Shown here: in pieces, positions 53,451-64,000 of the stretch
Position numbering within the stretch: the stretch's first letter is position 1
Layout: each line of letters opens with the position of its first letter
Assembly: GCF_947507565.1 (NCBI RefSeq)
Contig: NC_089180.1
Location: 3,410,001-3,474,000 of the forward strand
Reading direction: 5' to 3'
From: Oscarella lobularis
Taxonomy: Eukaryota > Porifera > Homoscleromorpha > Homosclerophorida > Oscarellidae
DNA length: 64,000 nt
Notes under the pieces: model-generated
Database searches by the model: none
What the model was told of the DNA's origin: nothing
Seen by the model: the letters and a program-made list of their open reading frames with translations, nothing else
Program-made: the position numbers and the translations under genes

Positions 53451-54503
53451 AGACGTAGAAAAAGAGGGGAGGGGGGAGGGAGGGGATATTGAACTAGAGT
53501 TAAACGCAACTTCTTGTTCGTACGATAACGCCGCGCTTTTCAGCGTCGGCGTTCCTTTCCCTTTCGCCCGTTCTTTTCGGCGACGTAGTCGTCTCGATCG
53601 TCGCGACGTCTCTTTTGCCGACGATCGTTGTGCGAGCGATGTCTCGGCTTTCGCCGCCTTTTCGCTACGCCTTCGTCGTCGCTCGATTCCGAATTTTCGA
53701 AGTCGGAAGAGTCGCTTTGCTCGTCGTCGTCGTATCGGGTTATGGTTAGTGTTGGGATTATGGTTAGGAGTTTAGGGTGAGGGTCTCGGGTCAGTGTAAA
53801 TACTGGCCACCCTTTTTTTCCCACCACTAAGCTACGACTAACCGATAAGAGCCCTGACCTACTCACTCTTAGATACAGAACGATCCGGTGCATGGTCGGA
53901 TGGGAGGAAGAAGACGGGTGCGGACGGAGGGGCCACTTTGTCACGTGGAGGATGGAAGTCGGTATGATTCGATGTCATTCGCACTGTTTGTGTTTTTGGC
54001 TTTCTCTCCTCGTTTTTTCTTTTTATAGGAACGTCGTCTCGCTGTGCTCCTTCTCCCCGGGGTGAGAGAAAAAGAGAAAAGCGGAGTGGAGTCATGGAGG
54101 AGAATCTTTTTGGATTCCTCTCCCATGGATTTTATTGGACTGTTCAGTCACAAGTATCCTTCTACTGAAGGTAAGTAATTTTTCTTTAGCAATGTCTTCT
54201 TCTTTTTCTAATATTCTCTCTTGTCTTCCAGAGGAGCGTGTGTGAATTGGTTCTGTGATACTATTTGTATCCAATTCTCCCGCTATTTTTCCCGTGAAGG
54301 ACAAGAGAGGAGGAGGAGGAGGTGAAAATACAAGGAGGAGGTATCGTCAAAGAAATAGTTTATATTCTCTTTACGATTCCTTATGTCTTATCCTCGTTTT
54401 TTAGTTTTGTCGGTGAACCGTATTGAGGGTACTATTGTACCACCGGGGTCACTGAGTTGGTTGCGTCCCGTTCCATTTTGATACGATAAGTCGATCGAGT
54501 TCC
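53451..54503. other. Spacer between the two Penelope-like elements
   Basis: A minus frame at 53944-53540 has an acidic stretch (YDDDEQSDSSDFENSESSDD) and an Arg/Lys-rich end, plausibly the N-terminal leader of element A in another frame. 54090-54400 is purine-rich 3' sequence of element B. No further gene. Confidence 0.4.
53736..53790. repeat. Degenerate telomere-like repeats next to a Penelope-like element
   Basis: GGGTTATGGTTAGTGTTGGG followed by ATTATGGTTAGGAGTTTAGG, six or so degenerate TTAGGG-like units. It lies upstream (5' side) of element A, between the two Penelope-like elements. A shorter GGTTAGGGTTAGG is in the MITE at 34329-34345. Confidence 0.45.
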
Positions 54504-57273
54504 TTATTTCAATACGAGTTTGTTGTTCTCTGTATTGAAGCCTTTGGGGAACATTGTGTCCAGGCGGGCAATCCACATCTTCTCTTTTTGAAGAAGGGCA
54601 CGTCGTGTTTTCAGGACAGTTGCCTCGGCTGGAAGTTGTTCCAAGGCGGTCAGTACTAGATCGGTGAAGGTGAGTTTGTTTTGTTTTAGATGTTTATAGA
54701 GGACTATTTTTTCCCTCTCTCCAGTGCTGTCTGTGTGACCTCATCCGAAAACCGAGCGTGAGGCTCGTCTGTCCCACGTACTGTTTGGAGCAGTGTGGAC
54801 ATTCTAGGAGATAGACGATCCTCTCAGATTTACACGTGAGTGTCTCTATACTTTTGGGTATTGCGTATTTCTTGTGGTTGAAATAGCTAGAGACGACGCG
54901 TTTCTTCTTCGTCATTGGACAGGCAAAGCACCGTAAATCTCCGCACGGCGCCGTGAAAGGTGGAAGGCTGGCGAGTGTCGTCTTCGTCGATGGAACAAGA
55001 CGATGGACAATGTATTCAGTCCTTTTGTGGGGCTGTTTTTCGTCTGGGATTTTGGCCCTGACAAGCTTGTCAGCCAGGTTGGAGAGGCGTTTGTACGCCA
55101 TTATGGGCTTCTCTGGGAATATTTCCTTTAGAAATGGATTCCCTTCAATGAGATGCCAATTGGAGTCGATGCTTTTTCGGGCATCGTTCTTTGTTCATGG
55201 ACAGTATGTCGTTGGGAAGACGAATGGCGCTTTTGAGCCCTTTCGTTTCCTTTTTGGTGGTGGTGGTGCTGTTTCGTCCTCGTTGTTTTTGGACAACGAG
55301 GACGGTGGTGAGTCGGTAGTTTCCTTTGACGATTCCATGTTTGTGGGATCGTCAATTGCTGGAGTTGTCGGAAGCAACTCCTTGCGTCTTTCGAACGGTA
55401 GACGTTCGGTGAGTGCTTGGGTAAACGATAGAGGGTATCCTCGTTCTTTGAGGCGTGTCTCTAGTTGTCGTTTCCTACGCTCGAATGCTTCCTTGTCGGA
55501 AGTGGAGCGTAGGTAGCGGTGTGTTTCCCCGAGGGGGATGGCTTTCTTTACGCCAGGCGGATGTGCCGACGTAAAGTGGACGTATTGGAACGTATTCGTT
55601 GGTTTGAAATACGTTTCAACGTCCAATATACCCTTGTCGGGTGTCGAATAGAAACGTTGGCCTTTGTATAAGTGAACATCGAGGTAGTTTGCCTCAGTGT
55701 CGCTTATATCCCACGTGAACTTTAGATCTTGGTCAAAGGAGTTGAGTTCCTTTAGAAAGACTTCGAGATCTTCACGGGGATGTGGCCAGATGCACCAGAT
55801 ATCGTCAATGTAGCGTTTCCACATTGACGGTTTTCGGTTGGGCGAGCGAGTCTCGAGAAATTTGGTCTCGAGATCGTTCATAAAGAGATTGGCGAAGCAC
55901 GGAGCACATTTTGTGCCCATGGCTGTGCCGTGTTTCTGTTTAAACGGTTTTCCGTTGAAAGTGAAGACGTTTGCCTTTAGAATGAATTCCAAAAACGTCG
56001 ATATGACGTTTGGCAGGTCCGGTTTGTCCGGATAGTTTTTTACTGCCTTTTGGCAGATGAGGATTCCCTTTTCTTGGGGAATGCTCGTGTAAAGTGCCGA
56101 AACGTCGATTGACACCAAAATTGCGTTGTGGGCAATTGGTGTCGATTCGATTGCCTGTAGAAAAGCCGTAGAATCTTTTAGGAAACTGGCCGTCTTACAG
56201 ACAATAGGTTGTAGGATTGAATCAACGTAGACTGATATGCCTTCCGTTGGTCCTGAGCATCCGCTGACGATGGGCCGTATTCCGTAAGGATTCTTGTGAA
56301 TCGTTCTTAGGAAATAGAGCACTTGTGTGCGTACGGTCGTGTCGCTGCGGAGGAGGGCCCTGTGCTCGATCTTATCGATCAGGCCTAGCTGGACAAACGA
56401 GTCCAATGTATCATTGATCTCGTTTGTCAGTGCTGGTGTGCGATCTGTTACGAGTGGCACGTATGTTTTTTCATCGAGTACGTGCGCCTCGCCGTGTCGT
56501 ATATACGCGTCTTTTGACTGTACGACAATGCCTGATCCCTTGTCCGCTTGTTTCACGATAATGTCCTTACGTTTCTGGAGTTGCTCAAGTGCTTTCCATT
56601 CCCCTTTCGTCATGTTTGACGCAGGTACCTTGGGTCGAATTTTTTCTATCGACGTAGCGGTACGTTGGAAGAATGTAGAAAGAGCTTGACATGCTTTGGC
56701 AGGGCCTTTTTCAATCATCATTTCAGATGGTCGTTTTTTGGCATTTTTGCCTACGCATGTTTCGTTGGCCACCGTTCGTTGTTTAGAAGGTGGTTTTGGC
56801 AGAGAAGGAGTGATTGGGTGTTTCCTGGCCAATCCTTCTTTCCATTGTCTCGTACGGCTACTCTCAGTCTTTGTTCGGACCGCGCTGTAGTACGTACGGC
56901 GCATCGTGCGACAGAATCTTTCGAATTTCGATCGCATTCGACCCCGGCTGTATCGCCGAGGGGTTGGTATGAATTTTAGTCCCTTTTGGAGGACTGCTTG
57001 TTCCGTATTTGTGAGCGGAACATTGTCTTCGTTAATGATGTGACAAGTGGCGTCGCGATTGTCGATTTGAGAATCCATTGATTTCGCATCGACACCGCTA
57101 GAAACGCAATTGTTTTCATCATTTTTATTCAATTGGGTAAAGTTGTCATGCAGCGAAAAATCAGAGGGGGAAGGGGATAGTGAGAGGGAGGAGACAGAAC
57201 ACAAGGAAATGTCATCGTTTGACCATTCGTTTAATGGTTCGTCGACGGCAGAATTATTGGCATCGACCGTCAA
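54504..57273 (-). pseudogene. Penelope-like element B: reverse transcriptase plus GIY-YIG endonuclease
   Basis: A minus frame of 692 codons, then one TGA (about 55194, at a Trp codon judging from element A), then continuation to a TAA at 54504-54506. Order: NEDNVPLTNTEQAVLQKGLK; RT blocks (QADKGSGIVVQSKD, IHKNPYGIRPIVSGCSGPTE, KHGTAMGTKCAPCFANLFMN); the catalytic YIDDIWCIW; FTWDISDTEANYLDVHLYKG; a Lys-rich linker; CGDLRCFACP (Cys pairs); and GIY-YIG-type RIVYLLECPHCSKQYVGQTS, ending with KMWIARLDTMFPKGFNTENN. GIY-YIG plus this RT defines endonuclease-positive Penelope-like elements. Only one stop interrupts the core. The true start codon is unclear. Confidence 0.85.
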
Positions 57274-57731
57274 CGGCGACGGGATTCACTTTTCGGAGAT
57301 CGCTCGTCGCGTCGCTCGCGTTTTTCGCGGCGTCCTCTTTCCCCTCTGTATCTTGTTCGTTCGCGCTCTTCGTTGCCGCTGTCCGAGACGTCGCTGTCGT
57401 TGTCGATGCGTTCGGATTGCCGTCTTCGTCGCCCTTCGTGTTTTCTTCTTGCTTGGCTTGGGCTTCGTCTTTGGCGCCGTATCAGGTTTCTGTGTCAAAA
57501 ATACTCAACTCTTGGTCTTCCTATACCTATCGCAGAGTTCTGCGCACACTCGGCGGCATGGGACGGGGCCACTCCACACTTCAATGTGCGTCCCGCACTA
57601 CTGACTGACCGCCCTTTTCAATGAAGACAAATTATCATAGAGTGCATATTTTTGATAAATAAAGTGAGATACATATTTGTCTGTTGTTGCTACGTCATCT
57701 TCATAAAGTGAGTTATTGAGAAGTTGTTACT

Positions 57732-58620
57732 ATGTCTTTGCTGACGTACTTTGAGCCAAAATCTTTGTCTGAGGGCAATTCAAAAAGTTCCTCTCGCCGT
57801 ATAACTCAACCGCAATCGCCCGAGAAAAGGCCTATGCTCAAAGATGAGAACGACGATAAGATCGACGTCTTTTCTGAAGTCAGCGACGAATTAGTTTGCA
57901 CAGCCGAAATTTTTCATGAGTCGGACAGTGAAGACGATTGTTTCGCGGGCAGTGTAGCTACATCTAGCGTGGCAGCTAAAGGAGGCACAGTGTTAAACCG
58001 GTCATCAAAGTCTTTACATCAAACAAAACATCAAAGAGTACTAACAAGCTGTCGCATTGATTTAATCGTGACTGGCTTTCTAGCACGAGAAAGAATTGGC
58101 TTTGTTATGATTTAGAGGAGCGCGGAATGTACTGTATTCTTTGATAGAATTAAGCACGATAAAAGACCGTTTAATCGCGACACCTGGAACCCTATACCCT
58201 GCAAGCGTCTTTGAAAAGAGAGTTTCATTTGCTACAAAGACAGCCCAGCGCACCGCGACGGTGTTAAACTAGAACGAATTGCATCAAAGACTAGCATCTC
58301 GTCGGCGATTGCACCTACTTTGCCTGAAAAGAGAATGCAGCAAGCTTTCTGCTGCTTCTACTTCCGAATACCACATACCTTCAATTTTGAGCCCTTTCTA
58401 AAGTTAACTGAAGTACTTGGTTTGATCATTCTGTCGAAAATTTTAAGCGCTTGCAACGCCATCTATACAAGTGACAAATTGGTGCAAGAAATGCTCTACG
58501 TGACCAACAGTTTTGCCCCGATTCGTCGCCGCGATTGCATTCCGGTCGTGGACACTGTCCGGCTCGCGGCGAAAACTGACAAAATCTCCTCCGCTCATTT
58601 GCCCGTAGCGCGTAGATAGG
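57732..58620 (+). pseudogene. hAT/ZNF862-like N-terminal region
   Basis: The ATG at 57732 opens MSLLTYFEPKSLSEGNSKSS and an acidic Ser-rich leader. A shift near 58085 gives KNWLCYDLEERGMYCIL (TTF-type zinc-finger start) with stops. It continues through KDSPAHRDGVKLERIASKTS. The frame from 58320 then reads RIPHTFNFEPFLKLTEVLGL and YTSDKLVQEMLYVTNSF. This order is that of ZNF862-like hAT proteins. The catalytic domain is absent to the right. Confidence 0.6.
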
Positions 58621-59639
58621 CGAAATCCCTTCAGTGGCGTAAAACCTGGAAGGGAGCCATTGCAACGTGATTGCGTGCGCTACGACAACTATGCGTGGAT
58701 GAGCACATGTTGCTTAAAACGACGTCGAATGCATTTGGGTCCAATAGAGAAGACAAAAATACGTAAACGCCGAAGACATTTCCGCTGGAAGCCAACCCGA
58801 GGATGCACCACTGAAGTCCAAAAATAGCCTAACGTAAACACGCTCAGCCTCTTAGAATAGTCGCTGGTATGGTCTCTCTAAAGGCTGTCCAGCCCGCCAT
58901 TTAGCGTTATTATACTTCTGGGACATATTAAAGCTAAGTACGCTGGCTAAAAGGTAGCTGGAATAGCCTAACGTACCAAGCGGACGAGACATGAGAAATA
59001 GGACCTCTCCACGCGAAGAGACTCTCCATTTGCGCTGACAGCCGGACTTGCAAGGAGACACATGTGCATAAGTAAGCGAGTCTTAATTGAAGGCGTGTAG
59101 TGCATTTTAAGGTACGAAAACATCCATCGCGCACGTAAGAAGAATTTCCGGTTCAGCGCTGGACGCACTGTAGAAAGGAAATCAGCGTTTTCTTCAACAT
59201 CATAACGTGTATTGAAGCGTCTTCTGAAAAAGCAATGCTAGATTTTTTGCGACAAAAGGACAAAATTGATGGACATGCAACGTTCACTTTTGCCTGCAGG
59301 GACACCAATTAGTTGCTGCAATAATTAAAGTTTGTAATGGACATTGGCGTACCCGACTTGGAGTCATATCCGATTAAGGTAATTGTGGCTCAATTTCCCA
59401 TCCTGGTCCGCGATGTAGGCAATGCCATCGAGAGCCGAAATGATGGTACATCGTCTCACACCATTCGAAGTAGTCATTTGGGCAGTCAGGAATCTACAAA
59501 AATAAAAATTCATATTGCAGAAATTGCTGTAGAAAAGGGCTACCGTAGATCGATGACTGGCAGTAAAAAAGTTAATCTGGTACTCAATGAGTTCGAGCGG
59601 AATTCTGTCTAGCAGCATACGTAACGTTTCATCCTTGCT
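58621..59639. other. No confident gene
   Basis: An open plus frame at 59337-59612 has no family motif. On the opposite strand a short Trp/Cys-rich frame (DYFEWCETMYHHFGSRWHCL, about 59475-59416) is protein-like but unassigned. The rest is non-coding. Confidence 0.35.
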
Positions 59640-60812
59640 TTAAGTGGTTCGGTTCCTTTACAAGAACAGCCTTTATCTCACGGCGAAGAAGTCAGGTCTC
59701 AATACAAAGACGATTCTTTGTTGCGTTAAACAGAAAACGGCAATTTCTCAAAGCAAGAAAAGCGCTCGACGGGTGACAACAGCGAGAACAGGAAAGCATC
59801 CCAAAATGGAAAACGTTTGTAAAGGTAAAGAGCTGGTGGTTTCGGGCAAAAGCAAAAGAACTTTTGAGCATAATTTGTCCAGACGCCAAATTTGCTTTCT
59901 CCGAAGCTTGGTTTAGCGGATTCAAGGATCGCTTTGGAATTAGTCTACGAAGGGCTACAAATGTGTGTCAGAGGCCTCCAGAGGATAAAGTGGCGGCAAT
60001 TCGTACGTTTCACGAGGTTATCAGAGAGCTGGCAATAGAAGGCGAGCAAAAGGGACCTCTGGGAAAATGGGCAGATTGCCAATGCTGATCAAACACCGTT
60101 GCCATTCTGTTTCACTGACGGGCCAACGTACGCTGACAGAGGAGAAAAATCGGTTTGGGTTTGAAGTGGAGCTTCGGGTCTTGAGGAGAGACAGTGCATG
60201 GTACAACTCACCATATTTGCCGATGGGGTACCGAGAGTGAAGCCACTTGTCATTTTTCGAGGAAAGGGAAAGAGAATTCCTCTATCTGAAACGGTATGAT
60301 CCTCGCGTAAGAGTAACTTTCCAGGCTAATGCTTGGTGCGATGAAGCTGTGATGACAGGCTGGGTACGAAGTCAGTGGCAGCCGGTTTGTGATTCAGTCA
60401 TCAAATGATGCTAGTAGCTGACGTCTACAAGGCTCAGAAAACGGATGCAGTCCTATCTCTTCTTAGAGGGTGCAATACGGAAGTAGTATTTGTACCGCCT
60501 GGCGCCACTAGTCTTGTCCAGCCAATGGACGTCGTTTTCAACGCTCCATTTAAAGCAGCAGTTGACAAACTGGCTACGGATCATCTCAACGAAAATTTTG
60601 AAGCGTACGTGAGAGGAGCAGTGAATGCAGTTCAACGTCGTGTATTACTGACAAAGTGGGTCGCCCAAGCATGGGAGGAAGAGAACAGTAAAAAGGAGAT
60701 GATTATAAGATCCTTTAAAAATGCGGAATATCTGTTGCTATCGACGGTTCAGAAGACGATCAGATATCTATTGAGAAACTGCCAGGCTACACCGTTGAAG
60801 ACGAGTCATTAA
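59640..60812 (+). pseudogene. pogo/Tigger-like (DDE_1) transposase
   Basis: CENP-B-type second HTH region (AFSEAWFSGFKDRFGISLRR, about 59895-59960), then ELAIEGEQKGPLGKWA. After a shift comes IANADQTPLPFCFTDGPTYA (first Asp), a stop at about 60162, and CMVQLTIFADGVPRVKPLVI. After another shift come MLVADVYKAQKTDAVLSLLR (second Asp), VFVPPGATSLVQPMDVVFNA (third Asp) and AVNAVQRRVLLTKWVAQAWE. All three catalytic acidic residues are visible. It is disabled by two shifts and two stops. Its 3' end overlaps the end of an Ulp1-like gene on the opposite strand by 26 bp. Confidence 0.72.
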
Positions 60813-61116
60813 CCTGAACTTCGTTGGGTTTATTAGGGTCAGTGGCAATGCAAAGCCAGTGATTTTTGTCGTCGTTTAAAATTTGTACGCTTCTATACAC
60901 CATTTTTAAAGGAGAAAATTTCTTTTGCCCAAAGGTGTCCTGCATGCCTTCAATGCTGACAAATTGTTCTTTCAGGAGGGTTTGAGCGGCGTATATGTGT
61001 TTGTACGTTAGCCAGGAGGAGTTGCCAACGAATTTGTCCTCATTCAGCCCCAATCGTGGGAGCCACGGATCAGGTGACGAATCTCTCCTGCGACCTCTTT
61101 GTCTCTTTGTCACCAC
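60787..61116 (-). pseudogene. Ulp1-like protease fragment
   Basis: Minus frame: DKFVGNSSWLTYKHIYAAQT, LLKEQFVSIEGMQDTFGQKK, VQILNDDKNHWLCIATD (catalytic His-Trp), and VQVNDSSS (the Asp position, normally YDS). It stops before the QxxxxDCG nucleophile region. It converges on the pogo-like transposase. Ulp1 modules are common cargo of DNA transposons. Confidence 0.55.
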
Positions 61117-63072
61117 TGTGTTCCAAACACGAAAGGCTCCCTAAAAGTATTTTGTTCAATTCGCCGCTTTAGGCGCATTGTTTTACGCATGGCGAACCTT
61201 GGGAATTGTTGATGGAACCTTCGGAATTGTAGGTATCACAGTCTTTGACGCCTTGATTTGGATTTTTGTATGCCACAGTTGAGCGTACAGAAAGAAATTT
61301 AAATTTGTTGACAAATAAGGACCTGCGCTTTAATTGTTCTTATTTTAGTATTCGACTGTGAAGATTTCAGCTTGACTGGGACAAAAGCGAAGAGGGACAT
61401 GAATCATTTTCACAGACACTGAATTTATATATCTAATTACTTTTTGGCAGGGTGGAGGATAGTAGTGTCGCTTTCATCATAAGAAGACGTACAGTCTACG
61501 CTTCCACTCATCATAGAGAAAAAGATAATTTTGGTAATAATGCTCGTATGTGTTTTCGATGTCTATTTTGCGTGATATTTTACACTTTTCCGGTATACAC
61601 CCTATTGCATCGTCTTCATTGCGAACTTCGTTTAAGCTTTTTCTTCGAGACGCTTTTTTGAAGACATTGTAGAATACCGTCGACGTTCTTCTTTCTGAAT
61701 AACAGCAAGCACTGTGATGCTAGACCGGCAATACTGGTGAATCGAAGTTCCACGCTAAGGGGAAGAGGCAGAAGGGAGCACAAGAACCACGTCTGGTAAT
61801 ATCAACTATAGACCTGTCTTAGTAGGAGACCAATCCAATGATTTCAATTAGATGGGTACCGCCCGTACAGGAAAGCCTTTGAAGAAACAATGGTCGACCT
61901 ATAATTTCATTTAGATTTCTGTCTCGATGTCTTCAAACCCAAACTCATCCAGGAATCCAGTACAACAATCCTTGTCAAAAAGATCAGATAAACAAAACTA
62001 CAAGGGAGAGAGTTCGCCAGCTTAATTAGAAATATCTTAGCAAAAGAAGCCTGCCTCGTTGAATTCTAAAGTGCATTGAAGCGCTAGAAAAAGACGATCC
62101 TAGTTGCATCCGTCGTAAATCTCTCAATGGTGCTCGACCTTATGTGCCTAATTTTTGGCGTACGCTGCACCGAAAGTGTTAACTCGCTACTTGACAAAAA
62201 GATCACAGACAAGAATTGGGTGATGTAGCTAAAAGAATGAGCTCTAAGTAAAAGGTATGTTAAAGAAGCTCTTGGACCTGATCCAAAGTTTGCACGTCAT
62301 GATCTGAATGGCTTTAGCGGAGAGAGCAGCAATCGAGATAAAGCTCTGGCGATGCTTGATTTTTAAGAGGTCAAAATGACATCACAAAATGCTAGAAGAG
62401 GAGTGCCTATGTACTTCCGCCAATCGCTAGAAGGTAGAGAGCTTGGGTTTAAAGGGCAACTTAAGTGGGCAAGTTTTTTCAGTTTGACCGACATCTGGGT
62501 TGCTTTCATTGTCTTCGATAATCTGCAAAAATTATTATGTCTAAATGTCTAAATATAACTTCCGGCGGAGATATTCGTGTTTCTCACTACAGCCTATGAC
62601 GTAGATAGGTGAAGAGTGTACATGGTTAGAGGCGCCTGCCACTCATTTGCGTGTCCCGGTCTCTTCTTTCTTTCACCCGTAAATGCCGCATAGGTGCGTC
62701 GCCGCTGGCTTGCAGCAAAACGTCGAAGGACGGCGTTCACTTGTTTCACTTTTCGAAACACTCTGAGCAACGCAAGAAGTGGGTAGTGGCCGTTCATCGC
62801 ACGCGTGCCGGGTGGGCAGGGTTATAGTATTACATTTTAATACATTTTCACCAGCATGTTTTTCTGTTACAGGCAATTTGTCAGTGCTCTTTACTACAAC
62901 AAAAACTGCGCTAGAAAACAGACAGATTCTTCAAATGGAACGTATCGCTATGCCGTGGCCTTTCTAAAATACAAAAGAAAAAGCACATTGTTAGAAAAAT
63001 TCCCGTAAACAGAACATACAGTAAGTTTAGATGTTTGATGTCGATCGTGGAAATAACATAAATTTTTAGAAG
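61117..63072. other. No confident gene
   Basis: Short frames only. A plus-strand stretch at 62075-62520 has protein-like pieces in several frames (PYVPNFWRTLHRK; VPMYFRQSLEGRELGFKGQL) that I cannot assign; probably a decayed element. Confidence 0.35.
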
Positions 63073-63215
63073 ACTGCGACGGTGACGGCGATGGCATCGA
63101 TGACGGCGACGGCGACGTTGACGGTGACGGTGACGGTGACAGAGACGGCGACGGAGATTGCCACAACAACGTCGACGGTGTCGACGATGGTGTGGGCGAC
63201 GGCGACTGCAAGTTC
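63073..63215. repeat. GACGGY-rich repeat encoding Asp-Gly runs
   Basis: Degenerate 6-bp units (GACGGC, GACGGT, GACGTT). The plus frame reads DGDGDGIDDGDGDVDGDGDG, continuing open to 63249. The minus frames give His/Arg or Ser/Pro runs. Simple repeat most likely; a calcium-binding Asp-Gly segment in an exon cannot be excluded. Confidence 0.6.
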
Positions 63216-63474
63216 CATTTTCTAGGTACTGAAACGCACAATGTTCAATAGTTCGTCGTTTATCTGAAAGTCTATTCCGTATTGGCAGGCGGTTCCCTTC
63301 AGGCAAGGCAATGATGAGCTCAAATCAGCGTCTAATACCGTAATTTAATTCTTTTTCTTTTGCAGGCCTAAATAATATTGTATGTTAAGTTTTTTTTGTA
63401 TTTGACATTTTTCCTTACGTTAGAAATTTTTTCATGCTTTAATTTTATCTTTTAATTAATTTGGAAACAGAAGC

Positions 63475-63779
63475 ATGAGCATTTACATCCAGGAAATTGC
63501 AGATCACGAGATTAGTCTACGTTCAGTGTGCGAACGGATACTAAAAAACGCGGATATGGCCGGTCGAACTGCGACATTGCCGTTATATGAAACCTCGTAT
63601 TTTGAGTACAGCAAGAGTCGTGAGGATCCAAACAACCCCGACTTCTTGGGCGCTGGGGGTTTCGCGGACATTTACTAAGCTCGCCTCGTGAGAAATTCTG
63701 ACGGCTGTTTACTGGACAAGCCCCAGTTAGTTGCGATCAAATATTTTGGAATCCATCAAAGCCAAGACTGGGCAAAAGG
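63475..63779 (+). pseudogene. Protein-kinase exon, N-lobe, with stop codon
   Basis: The ATG at 63475 opens MSIYIQEIADHEISLRSVCE; residues about 60-68 are the glycine loop (LGAGGFADIY). A TAA at 63676-63678 replaces the residue after IY. The frame then continues ARLVRNSDGCLLDKPQLVAI followed by KYF (VAIK lysine, beta-3). A donor-like AAAG|GTATGAA lies at 63779-63780. This is a serine/threonine-type kinase N-lobe. The stop may be a real null, a sequencing error, or a decayed duplicate. Confidence 0.6.
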
Positions 63780-64000
63780 TATGAACATCAATTTGATTAC
63801 CGGTAAGAAAAACCGATAATTTACATCTTGCATAATGTGTGCAACAGAGTCAAAAGCTAGATCTGTTTTAGGGCAATAATGCATTGCTAAAAATTTTCCT
63901 GTTACTATTAATTAATCGAATACCTAACGTTAATCCAAAATTTCATAAATAGCTTATATTTGAGAACAAGGAACATCTATAAATATTCTTTGTCTATAGA

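Noticed and set aside
55128..56979. Several long plus-strand frames across the Penelope-like elements
   Set aside because: They are antisense to the clear RT frame and carry no motif.
57286..57608. Basic and Ser-rich frames upstream of Penelope element B
   Set aside because: Could be an N-terminal leader, but frame, start and composition do not decide it.
62911..63306. His/Arg-rich and Ser/Pro-rich minus-strand frames
   Set aside because: Shadows of the GACGGY simple repeat.

Overview
The window is eukaryotic, most likely from an early-branching marine invertebrate. I favour a sponge, with a cnidarian as the alternative. The pointers are very short GT-AG introns (about 47-83 bp), ROCO-type GTPase and kinase exons, and a transposon mix typical of such genomes: P-like, Ginger, Merlin, KDZ/Zisupton, Kolobok-like, hAT, pogo/Tigger, DIRS, Penelope-like, Ty3/gypsy, and restriction-like-endonuclease non-LTR elements. 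There is no bacterial-style gene layout. The species call is inference. I see almost no intact host gene; this is a nest of decayed mobile elements.

Layout. 1-4.9 kb holds a hAT fragment, a Kolobok-like fragment, a Tc1/mariner-like fragment, and a pogo/Tigger-like unit whose transposase is divergent from a HIRAN-domain gene. 5.15-12.1 kb is a DIRS-like tyrosine-recombinase retroelement, split by a complete P-like transposon (P1, 7278-11738). 12.1-12.8 kb is an inverted-repeat element carrying the start of a RecQ-like helicase. 13.0-13.7 kb is a Merlin transposase. 15.8-20.8 kb has MULE, NTPase, gypsy gag-protease and P-like (P4) remnants. 21.0-22.2 kb is a non-LTR 3' end. 23.45-26.84 kb is a complete Ginger-type element with GATC target duplications. 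27.4-29.2 kb is gypsy pol. 29.3-30.0 kb is a large foldback element. 30.38-34.89 kb is a second complete P-like element (P3), sitting inside a glutamine-rich exon and itself carrying a 193-bp MITE. 41.4-45.4 kb is a hAT pseudogene interrupted by an internally deleted P-like element (P2). It is followed by a 41-bp satellite and a gypsy LTR, PBS and gag. 49.8-50.4 kb is a ROCO GTPase remnant. 51.4-57.3 kb is two Penelope-like elements in the same orientation. 57.7-61.1 kb is hAT, pogo and Ulp1-like fragments. 63.5 kb is a protein-kinase exon.

The main observation is that the P-like elements share a two-gene design. A multi-exon THAP9/P-type transposase converges on a second gene on the opposite strand, which encodes a conserved protein of about 325 aa with no function I recognise. 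The pair occurs in four copies. Two copies (P1 and P3) have matching terminal inverted repeats and 7-bp target duplications. The Tigger/HIRAN pair, the Ginger integrase-CXC-Ulp1-PHD gene and the RecQ cassette also show accessory genes carried by DNA transposons here.

Nothing was computed. Family names rest on motif recognition by eye, and several coding frames need one or more frameshift or stop corrections.
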